A stretch of 8,994 nt of DNA from Lachnospiraceae bacterium (GTDB lineage: Bacteria; Bacillota_A; Clostridia; Lachnospirales; Lachnospiraceae). Location of the stretch: NCBI GenBank assembly GCA_004556565.1, contig SFGN01000082.1:1-8994 (forward strand), written 5' to 3'. This document shows, piece by piece, positions 1 through 5,113 of the stretch (positions within the stretch are counted from its first letter, which is position 1; each line of letters opens with the position of its first letter). The notes below the pieces were generated by a model. That model made no database searches and was not told the DNA's origin. It saw only the letters and a list, made by a program, of their open reading frames with translations. The translations under genes were made by a program, and so were the position numbers.

Positions 1-98
1 GCCTGTTCTTCTTCGGCGGGTACAGTTAAGCACGGTATCAAATAATCCCCTTGCCTTTCGTATTTGCCGCCCAGTTCCTCAAATAATGATTTTGCCAT
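1..98 (-). CDS. tnpV: TnpV-like transposon-encoded protein, N-terminal 32 residues (runs off window)
   Basis: Reading the minus strand from the ATG at 98 gives a protein beginning MAKSLFEELGGKYERQGDYL, followed by a proline and glutamate-rich stretch to the window edge. I recognise this as the start of the TnpV family, small proteins of unknown role found in Tn4451/Tn4453-type mobilizable transposons of Clostridia. A GGAGG ribosome binding site lies at 108-112, nine bases before the start, which supports this start. The remaining roughly 90 residues lie outside the window. The family assignment is from memory of the sequence and not from a search. The gene marks the left side of the window as belonging to a mobile element. 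Confidence 0.75.
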   Translation of the reverse strand, partial: MAKSLFEELGGKYERQGDYLIPCLTVPAEEEQ

Positions 99-112
99 TG
101 TCTGTTACCTCC

Positions 113-135
113 ACATTCTTTTTTATTTTGAATGT
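113..135. promoter_or_regulatory. Inverted repeat ahead of tnpV
   Basis: ACATTC (113-118) and GAATGT (130-135) are perfect 6-bp arms separated by an 11-base T/A-rich loop. The repeat sits immediately upstream of the tnpV ribosome binding site, so it could be an operator or a leader hairpin. The role is inference only. Confidence 0.3.
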
Positions 136-154
136 CCGCAAAATCCGTCCTACA

Positions 155-454
155 TCGCTTGACCATGATGTAAGACTTAAAATAGAGACTGTAAAAGATG
201 CTGATGAAAAAGAATGGATTGGAGTATTTACATCTTCTGAAGAGATGCATAAGGGTTCTGCTGGAAATGTGCAGATGAATCAGTCTATTGAATCAATACT
301 TCGTCTGGCACTTAATTGGGAACAGGTGAATGGAATTGTGATTAATCCGTTTGGTAAGTATATTCAGATGACAAAGAAGATGATAGAGCTTTTAATCAAT
401 GGGTATGAATATAATGAGAATGAAAGGAAGAGCAAAGATGATGAGAACAATTAA
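155..454 (+). pseudogene. SseB-like domain protein, 5'-truncated
   Basis: The plus-strand frame ending at 454 encodes about 99 residues from SLDHDVRLKIETV to KSKDDENN. The central part reads like the SseB N-terminal domain: a GVFTSSEEM strand and turn, a QSIESILRLAL helix, then the typical VNGIVINPFGKYIQMTK segment. No in-frame ATG or ribosome binding site exists before residue M54 of the open frame. The sequence upstream (about 99-154) resembles neither an SseB N-terminus nor a leader, and it borders tnpV. I infer that the 5' end was removed at a mobile-element junction near 135-160; the left boundary given is approximate. SseB-domain proteins have no well-defined biochemical role. The stop overlaps the next gene by 17 bases, so the pair was probably co-transcribed. 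Confidence 0.55.
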
Positions 455-1106
455 AGTTACAGGAAAAGGGAAAATAGCAGTAAAGCCGGATAAAATCCGG
501 TTATATGTCAACAAGGAAGAACTTTGCAAAGAATATGAAGATACTCTCCGAAGGTCAACAGAAGATACAGAGCTTCTCAAGGATTTGTTTGAGAAACTTG
601 GTTTTCAGAGAAAAGACCTTAAAACAGTATATTTTAATGTCGATACAGAATATGAAAGCTATCAGGACAGAGATAAGAGCTGGAAGCGAAGATTTAAAGG
701 TTATAAGTATAATCACCATATGAAAATAGAGTTTGCAGCTGATAATAAAAGATTAGGGCAAGTCCTTTACGCTTTGGCTCATAGCTCATTAAGGCCAGAG
801 TTTTCTATTGAGTATACAGTGGCAGATGTAGAAAAATGTAAAAATGAGCTGTTACATAAAGCAATCGAGGATTCCATTCAAAAGGCACAGGTGCTTACAA
901 CAGCAGCAAATGTGAAATTGGGTGAAATACAGGCAATTGATTATTCTTGGGGAGAGATAGATTTTGTAACAAAGCCATTGAATGAAATGAGATTAATGGA
1001 GTGTACGGAATGTGAAATGAGTGCACCGGGAGCATATGATATAGATATTGAGGCAGACGATATTAATGTTACTGATACGGCAACTGTAATATGGGAAATT
1101 GCATAA
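438..1106 (+). CDS. SIMPL domain (DUF541) protein, cytoplasmic form
   Basis: This 222-aa protein starts MMRTIKVTGKGKIAVKPDKI, which is the characteristic opening strand of SIMPL/DUF541 (YggE-like) domains. It continues through the usual pattern of a long helix (TLRRSTEDTELLKDLFEKLGF), the strand and loop LKTVYFNVDTEYES, and a second helix ending in KAQVLTTAANVKLGEIQAI. The start at 438 is favoured by AGGAAG at 425-430, seven bases upstream; ATG at 441 is an equal alternative. An open frame extends further upstream but lacks a binding site there. No signal peptide is visible, unlike the secreted YggE of enterobacteria, so it is probably cytoplasmic. Family members are linked loosely to oxidative stress defence, but the molecular activity is unknown. 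It overlaps the SseB-like remnant by 17 bases. Confidence 0.85.
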   Translation: MMRTIKVTGKGKIAVKPDKIRLYVNKEELCKEYEDTLRRSTEDTELLKDLFEKLGFQRKDLKTVYFNVDTEYESYQDRDKSWKRRFKGYKYNHHMKIEFAADNKRLGQVLYALAHSSLRPEFSIEYTVADVEKCKNELLHKAIEDSIQKAQVLTTAANVKLGEIQAIDYSWGEIDFVTKPLNEMRLMECTECEMSAPGAYDIDIEADDINVTDTATVIWEIA

Positions 1107-1140
1107 AGAGGAAGATATAAATAGATTAGACGAAAAGCAA

Positions 1141-1175
1141 GAGGCACCGTTAAAGTAGGTACCTCCTTCTTTTTA
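1141..1175. terminator. Hairpin terminator, possibly bidirectional
   Basis: GAGGCACC (1141-1148) pairs with GGTACCTC (1158-1165) at seven of eight positions around a nine-base loop. The T-rich run CTTCTTTTT follows on the plus strand, and TTGCTTTTC follows on the minus strand. It lies between the convergent ends of the SIMPL gene and the relaxase gene, as expected for a shared Rho-independent terminator. Confidence 0.6.
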
Positions 1176-1688
1176 GAGAGTTAGCTCTTTTTCTGATATG
1201 GGAATTTGCATCTCCGGAGCATTAAGTAGTGCTGTGAAATTCTGTCTAATGATATTCAGTGTCTTCTGCTTTTTCTGCAATTCTTGTTTTTCCCGGACAG
1301 TAGCAGCTTGTTCAGATTCAAGATTTTCTATCCTATTCTGGATTTTATTAGAGCTTGGGATTTTGGTAACACCGAGATCCTGAAGCTCTTTTTTTAGTGA
1401 ATCGTGCAGTTGGTATTCTGCTTGATGTTTGGTTCGGTATGCTTTTGGATTTTTAGCAGATTTGCAATCTTCAATCACTTTTCGGCAGAGACGGTAAGAA
1501 TCACAGTGTTTTTGAATGATTTTCTGTGTGCTCAGCTCACTGTTGATTTGCGTTATTCTTTGATCAGCCGCTTTAACAGAAGCATCAACATCAGAAACAT
1601 GCTGTTGGAAATCTTCATAATTCAGCAGGTTATTTTCGGAAAGATAGTTGAAGGTGCGTGCCGCTTCTTTCAGGTTATTTAGTTTTGC
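1173..1688 (-). pseudogene. C-terminal remnant of the mobA relaxase, after an internal amber codon
   Basis: This is the direct, same-frame continuation of the relaxase reading frame beyond the TAG at 1689-1691. It encodes 171 residues (AKLNNLKEAARTFNYLSENN to ISEKELTL) without another stop. The segment is rich in E, Q, K and L in heptad-like runs, such as SNKIQNRIENLESEQAATVR, so it is probably a coiled-coil tail. A GTG at 1478 opens a shorter frame inside it, but no ribosome binding site supports separate translation. The long open frame argues that the stop is recent and that the full protein was 452 codons, a usual length for this kind of clostridial relaxase. With the stop, this tail should be lost unless TAG is read through. 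Confidence 0.8.
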
Positions 1689-2531
1689 CTATCGTTCAAA
1701 TCCTTCTCGATTGCCGGTCGTAACATAAGTGGAGATATTGATATACAGGCGAGCTTCTCTGGACAGATGCCTTGGAGCTTTTATTTTGTTACGGTTTTTT
1801 GCCAAACGGATGCGGACATTTTCTTCTGAATAATAGCTTCCAAGAGATTTCATATAAGTGAAGTTTTTCTGTTCCGGTGCACGGAAGGACAGGTGTTTTC
1901 CCTGTCGGACTTCATATCCGGCTAACTGCATTTTTTGTAAAAATTCCTCATAGTTGATGGAAGTCCAGATTGCTTTATCAACTGCAACACGTAGCTTGGC
2001 TTTCCAGCTGGTGCCACGATGATATTCCATGTTCTCCTTATAACTTTTGCCTTTTTCTCCGGTTGGCATACTGGTGGCAAGTCCATTTTCATGGCAGATA
2101 CGATTACTGATCCGGCAGATTTTATGGTAGCTCCGCTTATTGGAAACATACTTGTGATGATCAACAAAACTTGCTGCATTAAAGATGATGTGGTTATGGA
2201 TATGATTTTTATCAACATGGGTGCTTATCACATATTCATATTTTCCTTTCAGTACTTCGTTTGCAAATTGTTGCCCTAAGCGATGGGCAGTTTCGGCATC
2301 AACTTCTCCAGGTTTAAATGACTGGATCAGATGAAATGCCAGGTTATCACCTTTGTCCATTCCATTCTTTTTTGCCATTTCTCTTGTCATAGAAAATTCA
2401 AGATCTGCAGTTTCCGGGGAACAGCCAAAACTGGAAACTAACAGTTTTTCTTCTGTTTTATCTGGATTCGTGATGTAGTCCAGAGCTTTCTTGTCTGTTA
2501 CTTTAATTGGGAAGATCTTAAGATACGCCAT
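1689..2531 (-). CDS. mobA: MobA/VirD2-type relaxase (MOBP-like), nuclease domain, prematurely terminated
   Basis: The 280-aa product contains a complete relaxase nuclease domain. Near the N-terminus, the LDYITNPDKT motif supplies the likely catalytic tyrosine Y19, which would form the covalent phosphotyrosine link to the nicked strand. The metal-binding histidine motif is STHVDKNHIHNHIIFN at about 103-118, with H105, H110, H112 and H114. These relaxases nick oriT and pilot single-stranded DNA into a recipient through a helper type IV secretion channel. The start ATG at 2531 overlaps the end of mobC by 34 bases, so translation is probably coupled. The frame ends at an amber codon (1689-1691), where the context GFER-stop-AKLNN continues in frame; a single TGG to TAG change would explain it. 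The truncated protein keeps the catalytic domain but loses its C-terminal coiled-coil region, so function is uncertain. Confidence 0.85.
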   Translation of the reverse strand: MAYLKIFPIKVTDKKALDYITNPDKTEEKLLVSSFGCSPETADLEFSMTREMAKKNGMDKGDNLAFHLIQSFKPGEVDAETAHRLGQQFANEVLKGKYEYVISTHVDKNHIHNHIIFNAASFVDHHKYVSNKRSYHKICRISNRICHENGLATSMPTGEKGKSYKENMEYHRGTSWKAKLRVAVDKAIWTSINYEEFLQKMQLAGYEVRQGKHLSFRAPEQKNFTYMKSLGSYYSEENVRIRLAKNRNKIKAPRHLSREARLYINISTYVTTGNREGFER

Positions 2532-2821
2532 AATTCTTTCACCATCTCTTTTAATTCTTGCTTTTCTTCCGGATACAGATCACCGGTGCTGTTTACTTTT
2601 TTGGCAATCTGATTAATATTCACACCGATCTTATGCATTTCCTCATACTGTTTCTTCAGTGGAGTGGTATCGGTGTTGACGATGTAACCGTCGATTGCCA
2701 TTTTACGAAGATAAGCTCCCATATTTTTTGTCTTTGATTCAATCATCTTTCTACGAATAAGCTTTTTTTCTTCTGGGGAAACACAAAACAAAATCTGTAT
2801 ATTTCTTTTTCTCTTTGCCAT
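2498..2821 (-). CDS. mobC: MobC relaxosome accessory protein
   Basis: This 107-aa basic protein begins MAKRKRNIQILFCVSPEEKK. The N-terminal region (about 7-45) fits a ribbon-helix-helix DNA-binding fold. The C-terminal half contains HKIGVNINQIAKKVNSTG (63-80), the hallmark segment of the bacterial mobilization protein MobC family. MobC proteins bind oriT and help the relaxase to melt and nick it. The start at 2821 is supported by AAAGGAGA, with nine bases between GGAG and the ATG. The gene lies directly beside the proposed oriT and overlaps mobA by 34 bases, the standard mobC-mobA order. No defect is visible. Confidence 0.9.
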   Translation of the reverse strand: MAKRKRNIQILFCVSPEEKKLIRRKMIESKTKNMGAYLRKMAIDGYIVNTDTTPLKKQYEEMHKIGVNINQIAKKVNSTGDLYPEEKQELKEMVKELWRILRSSQLK

Positions 2822-2872
2822 AGGCAGATTCTCCTTTCTTTGGTTCTTCGAAGTAGTGACTTCTGTGTTTTT

Positions 2873-2965
2873 AATTTAGGGCAGGGTTCCCTAAATTGCT
2901 GGTTTTCCGGAAGTGTATATACACTTCCTGTCCTTGCTATTTACCGGTGGCACAGCCTCCGGAAG
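2873..2965. other. oriT: Probable origin of transfer (oriT)
   Basis: Upstream of mobC lie two striking dyads. AATTTAGGG (2873-2881) and CCCTAAATT (2889-2897) are perfect 9-bp arms around a 7-base loop. A perfect 20-bp palindrome built on GGAAGTGTAT occupies 2909-2928. Directly after its right arm comes TGTCCTTG then C, which resembles the RP4/IncP nic context in which ACTTCA is followed by CCTATCCTG and the cleaved C. A cut after 2936 on the plus strand is therefore plausible. TCCGGAAG is repeated at 2906-2913 and 2958-2965. Location beside mobC-mobA, dyads and nic-like motif together support oriT; the exact nick is inferred by analogy. Confidence 0.65.
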
Positions 2966-3037
2966 AGAGTCTTAAAAAAGAACCCTCTATAAATAAGGTA
3001 CTGAGAGAAGAAAAAGAGGACATCGAAGCTCAGAAGT

Positions 3038-3066
3038 ATGACGCAAGCATGATTCTGTGGTATAGT
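3038..3066 (+). promoter_or_regulatory. Promoter of the split Nudix-fusion gene
   Basis: ATGACG (3038-3043), a 17-bp spacer and TATAGT (3061-3066) form a plausible sigma-A promoter. It has an extended -10, TG at 3058-3059 one base before the hexamer. It lies 38 bases upstream of the ATG at 3104, which has AGAGG at 3091-3095. After the IS insertion it can only express the 5' fragment. Confidence 0.45.
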
Positions 3067-3209
3067 AAAATCTGAATGAAAAAGAAGAAAAGAGGTCAAA
3101 CCGATGTCACGGAAAAACCATAAGATGATAGATGGGAGATTACTGCAAACGAATAAGAAGTATTCCCAGTTAAAAATGAAGCAGAAAGAAAAGATTGCGG
3201 AATGGATGT

Positions 3210-3217
3210 TTCAGGCA
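3210..3217. repeat. Target-site duplication, left copy
   Basis: TTCAGGCA here is identical to 5091-5098 on the other side of the IS. Eight base pairs is the usual duplication length for IS6-family transposition. The two copies lie exactly outside the terminal repeats. Confidence 0.9.
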
Positions 3218-3229
3218 GATAGTGTCAAA
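3218..3229 (+). repeat. Left terminal inverted repeat of the IS
   Basis: GATAGTGTCAAA matches the inward-read right end GGTAGTGTCAAA at 11 of 12 positions. Read outward on the minus strand it contains TTGACA, a perfect -35 hexamer, but no good -10 lies beyond it. Confidence 0.85.
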
Positions 3230-3316
3230 TGACCTATGAAAAAGCAGAGCCAAAGAAAAAGGCTCAATGAACCTTGAAAATTGTAGATATTTTTAGATAG
3301 TGGTGATCATCCGCCA

Positions 3317-3437
3317 CCCTTGACAGCACGAAAAAGAACCGCTGTAGGTTTATCACCGACGGCGAAGAACTCAGGAACAGTTAGATTTTCTCCGTCGATT
3401 ACAGCAGTGTAGCAGTTCTTTTTCGTGCTATCAAGGG
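3317..3437. repeat. Long imperfect palindrome in the IS non-coding region
   Basis: Arms 3317-3343 and 3411-3437 are complementary at 25 of 27 positions. Inside them, 3357-3366 and 3388-3397 pair at 9 of 10 positions, leaving an apex around AACAGTTAG (3376-3384). The outer flank holds a further short hairpin, CCGC-TTT-GCGG at 3442-3452. The apex segment 3367-3395 also resembles 3478-3507, the 3' end of the transposase gene, in direct orientation; AACAGTTAG is shared exactly. The structure could be a terminator or anti-readthrough hairpin, a structured RNA or a nested MITE-like repeat. The pairing is seen in the sequence; the role is unknown. Confidence 0.75.
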
Positions 3438-3481
3438 CATGCCGCTTTGCGGTGGCTGGATATTTCCCTCCGGCTCGGAAT

Positions 3482-4939
3482 CTAAGAACAGTTAGCGGCT
3501 TCGCCGTTTTGCATGTTCAGTATTGTTTGCTGACCGAGGAAAATCAGCAGCTGCCATTTACCAGGCATGGTATCAGAATGAGATAGCATCTCTACTTCAT
3601 TTAAGACTTTATAGTTATTGTGTTGGTGCGGCCTTAAAAAATTATAATAAGCAACCCACAGGGCAAGATCATAGTTGGCACCATCGATATTATCGAAACC
3701 GTTGGTTTTGCGGTAGGAAGCTTTGTATGTCCGGTTTAAGCGTTCAATCATCTGCTTATACGGACGGAATTGTTTTGATACGGCATCATCATTGGAAAGT
3801 CCGATTACCTGGGTAATCTCAAACTTGAATTTTTCACCGAATTCGTGAAAAAACTGCTGTGCAGCAAGTGGATAGGCACTGTATCCATCGGCAATAAAGT
3901 TGAAGTTTTTTGGTAACTCTTTCAGATTACGGAATGCCATACGCATGGCAAGGATGCAAGGTCCAACACCGCGGTTGCCGGATACCTGATAGCCGATAAT
4001 GGAACGTTTGGCAGCATCCATGATAAACCAGATGTAGGTTTTGATACCACGGATTTTGATGTAGGTTTCGTCAGCGGTAAATGTATTACCGGTTTTATAG
4101 TCATAGTTATCTACAAACGGTTTGATGCACAATGATGCCGTTTTACAATAGTTGGCAACCTGCTGGTGAGAGATGGAAATGCCATGGATATCTTTGAGAG
4201 CCTGGCAGGTTTTTCGGAGAGAAAGTCCGAGATTTACTCGGTAAGTAAGGCACAGAGACATCACATGTTGATTATGCTTGTTGAATTTAAGGGAAGATGC
4301 ATTTTTCGGAAGGCTGTTTAAGTCCATGCTGAAAAAATCTATCAGGAATTCCCGGTAGATGTAGTGAAGTTTGTATTTGTTTTTACCATCCGGTTCTTTT
4401 AAGTCTTTCGGATCGACTTTCTTCAGGTTGTGAAGATAATAGGAACATTTTTTGTTAACACATTTATGTACAACAAAGTGTTTCCGGTCTTTTATTGGAA
4501 CCAGTGAATGGCTGCAGTAAGGACATTTTAGAGAATACGGTCTGGCAAAACGGTTTTCTTCTGGTGAAAAGGCAGAGGAACATACTTTGCAGAGGAGCTG
4601 CCCTTTGGAACCGTTATTTTTATAAAGGTATGGTTTCGGGGCATTACAGCGTGGGCAGGTACAGTTGTCGTCAATATCACATTCGCTCCTGCGCTGAACA
4701 GGTTTGATCTTTTTGCCATACCGCCATTCCAGATACGGGATGTACTCTTTGTAATCCCATTTCTGGTAATAAATGATCTTTGGAAGCCGGTCAATCCGAA
4801 ATTTTTGATATTTGGGTGAATGGGAATCATCGAAAGCCCACTGCTTAAGAGGGATATATCTACAGATAAAATTTAAAAGCCAGCAGATTTGTTTATGTTG
4901 GTATTGAATTAGTTGAAGTAAATAAAGTATAATGTCCAT
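3482..4939 (-). CDS. IS6-like DDE transposase with N-terminal zinc ribbons
   Basis: The frame is open from an ATG at 4984 (500 residues), but that codon overlaps the perfect -10 TATAAT at 4983-4988 and cannot lie in the transcript. ATG at 4939, nine bases after GGAG (4949-4952), is the best start and gives 485 residues; 4945 is the alternative. Numbered from 4984, two zinc-ribbon units are visible: C110/C113 with C132/C135, and C154/C157 with C175/C180. A helix-turn-helix-like segment follows (about 252-283, LSLRKTCQALKDIHGISISH), then an IS240-type DDE core with D305 (TADETYI), D366 (IADGYSAY) and E414 (QMIERLNRTYK). It catalyses strand transfer of its own element. It is far longer than typical IS6 transposases of roughly 230 residues. 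The final residues are encoded by sequence partly repeated in the downstream palindrome. Confidence 0.9.
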   Translation of the reverse strand: MDIILYLLQLIQYQHKQICWLLNFICRYIPLKQWAFDDSHSPKYQKFRIDRLPKIIYYQKWDYKEYIPYLEWRYGKKIKPVQRRSECDIDDNCTCPRCNAPKPYLYKNNGSKGQLLCKVCSSAFSPEENRFARPYSLKCPYCSHSLVPIKDRKHFVVHKCVNKKCSYYLHNLKKVDPKDLKEPDGKNKYKLHYIYREFLIDFFSMDLNSLPKNASSLKFNKHNQHVMSLCLTYRVNLGLSLRKTCQALKDIHGISISHQQVANYCKTASLCIKPFVDNYDYKTGNTFTADETYIKIRGIKTYIWFIMDAAKRSIIGYQVSGNRGVGPCILAMRMAFRNLKELPKNFNFIADGYSAYPLAAQQFFHEFGEKFKFEITQVIGLSNDDAVSKQFRPYKQMIERLNRTYKASYRKTNGFDNIDGANYDLALWVAYYNFLRPHQHNNYKVLNEVEMLSHSDTMPGKWQLLIFLGQQTILNMQNGEAANCS

Positions 4940-4947
4940 GAGCATTG

Positions 4948-4988
4948 TCTCCTTTGTAGGTAATGGTGTTTGTGGTGAACTCATTATA
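4948..4988 (-). promoter_or_regulatory. Transposase -10 box and ribosome binding site
   Basis: On the minus strand, a perfect TATAAT (4988-4983) is followed by AAAGGAGA (4955-4948). No good -35 hexamer lies 17 bp upstream; GAGCAT is there. The expected transcription start near 4976 puts the ATG at 4984 outside the transcript, which decides the start choice. Confidence 0.5.
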
Positions 4989-5078
4989 CTTCATTTAAGG
5001 GGGTAATGCTCTTTTTATTTGCAAACCTCCGATAAATCAAGGTTTTTAAACGTTTTAGAACAATAAAAAAGGGTAGTT

Positions 5079-5090
5079 TTTGACACTACC
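5079..5090 (-). repeat. Right terminal inverted repeat of the IS
   Basis: TTTGACACTACC is the complement of GGTAGTGTCAAA and ends immediately before the right target duplication. Together with 5072-5077 (GGTAGT) its last six bases (ACTACC) can also form a small hairpin with a seven-base loop. Confidence 0.85.
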
Positions 5091-5110
5091 TTCAGGCAAC
5101 CAGAGATTAT
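5080..5110 (+). promoter_or_regulatory. Possible IS-derived hybrid promoter facing the Nudix gene
   Basis: The right terminal repeat supplies an outward TTGACA (5080-5085). Flanking DNA supplies GATTAT (5105-5110, 19-bp spacer) or TATTAT (5108-5113, 22-bp spacer). IS6-family ends are known to create such hybrid promoters. The spacing is longer than ideal, so activity is uncertain. Confidence 0.3.
5091..5098. repeat. Target-site duplication, right copy
   Basis: TTCAGGCA, identical to 3210-3217, immediately follows the right terminal repeat. The coding frame of the split gene resumes at 5099. Confidence 0.9.
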
Positions 5111-5113
5111 TAT

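Larger units (their letters stand above)
3104..3232 (+). pseudogene. 5' fragment of the gene split by the IS (small helical domain, N-terminal part)
   Basis: ATG at 3104, preceded by AGAGG eight bases upstream, opens a frame that encodes MSRKNHKMIDGRLLQTNKKY and ends ...EKIAEWMFQA at the insertion point (3217). The frame then reads four IS-encoded residues (DSVK) and stops at 3230-3232. Joining 3217 to 5099 after removing the IS and one target duplication restores a continuous frame: WMFQA is followed by TRDYYMKKCTFPSDK. The fragment is Lys-rich and helical. It resembles small uncharacterised proteins I associate with clostridial integrative elements, but I cannot name the family. Alone it is probably non-functional. 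Confidence 0.8.
3218..5090 (-). mobile_element. IS6-like insertion sequence, 1,873 bp, intact
   Basis: The element is bounded by terminal inverted repeats (GATAGTGTCAAA on the left, GGTAGTGTCAAA read inward from the right; 11 of 12 match) and by an 8-bp target duplication. Its ends and duplication length fit the IS6 family, and the transposase has the matching DDE (IS240-type) core. At 1.87 kb it is about twice the usual IS6 size. The excess comes from a long zinc-ribbon N-terminal region in the transposase and about 260 bp of non-coding DNA, including a long palindrome, beyond the tnp stop. Insertion split a fused Nudix gene. The perfect duplication and open transposase frame suggest a recent insertion. 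Confidence 0.9.

Noticed and set aside
86..154. In-frame upstream extension of the SseB-like protein from ATG 86
   Set aside because: The ATG lies inside the tnpV coding sequence on the other strand, has no ribosome binding site, and the residues it adds do not resemble an SseB N-terminus.
1198..1682. Plus-strand open frames opposite the relaxase tail
   Set aside because: They lack ribosome binding sites, are Phe/Cys-rich in the manner of antisense frames, and lie opposite a recognisable coding frame.
1689..1691. TAG in the relaxase as pyrrolysine or programmed readthrough
   Set aside because: No pyrrolysine genes or readthrough signal are visible here, and a single TGG to TAG mutation is simpler.
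2966..3037. Possible small gene or RNA between oriT and the split gene
   Set aside because: No start with a ribosome binding site and no stable long stem is visible; I see only A-rich leader-like sequence.
3317..3437. Long palindrome as a simple Rho-independent terminator
   Set aside because: It is too long and nested and has no adjacent T run at the stem base; termination may be a side effect but does not explain its structure.
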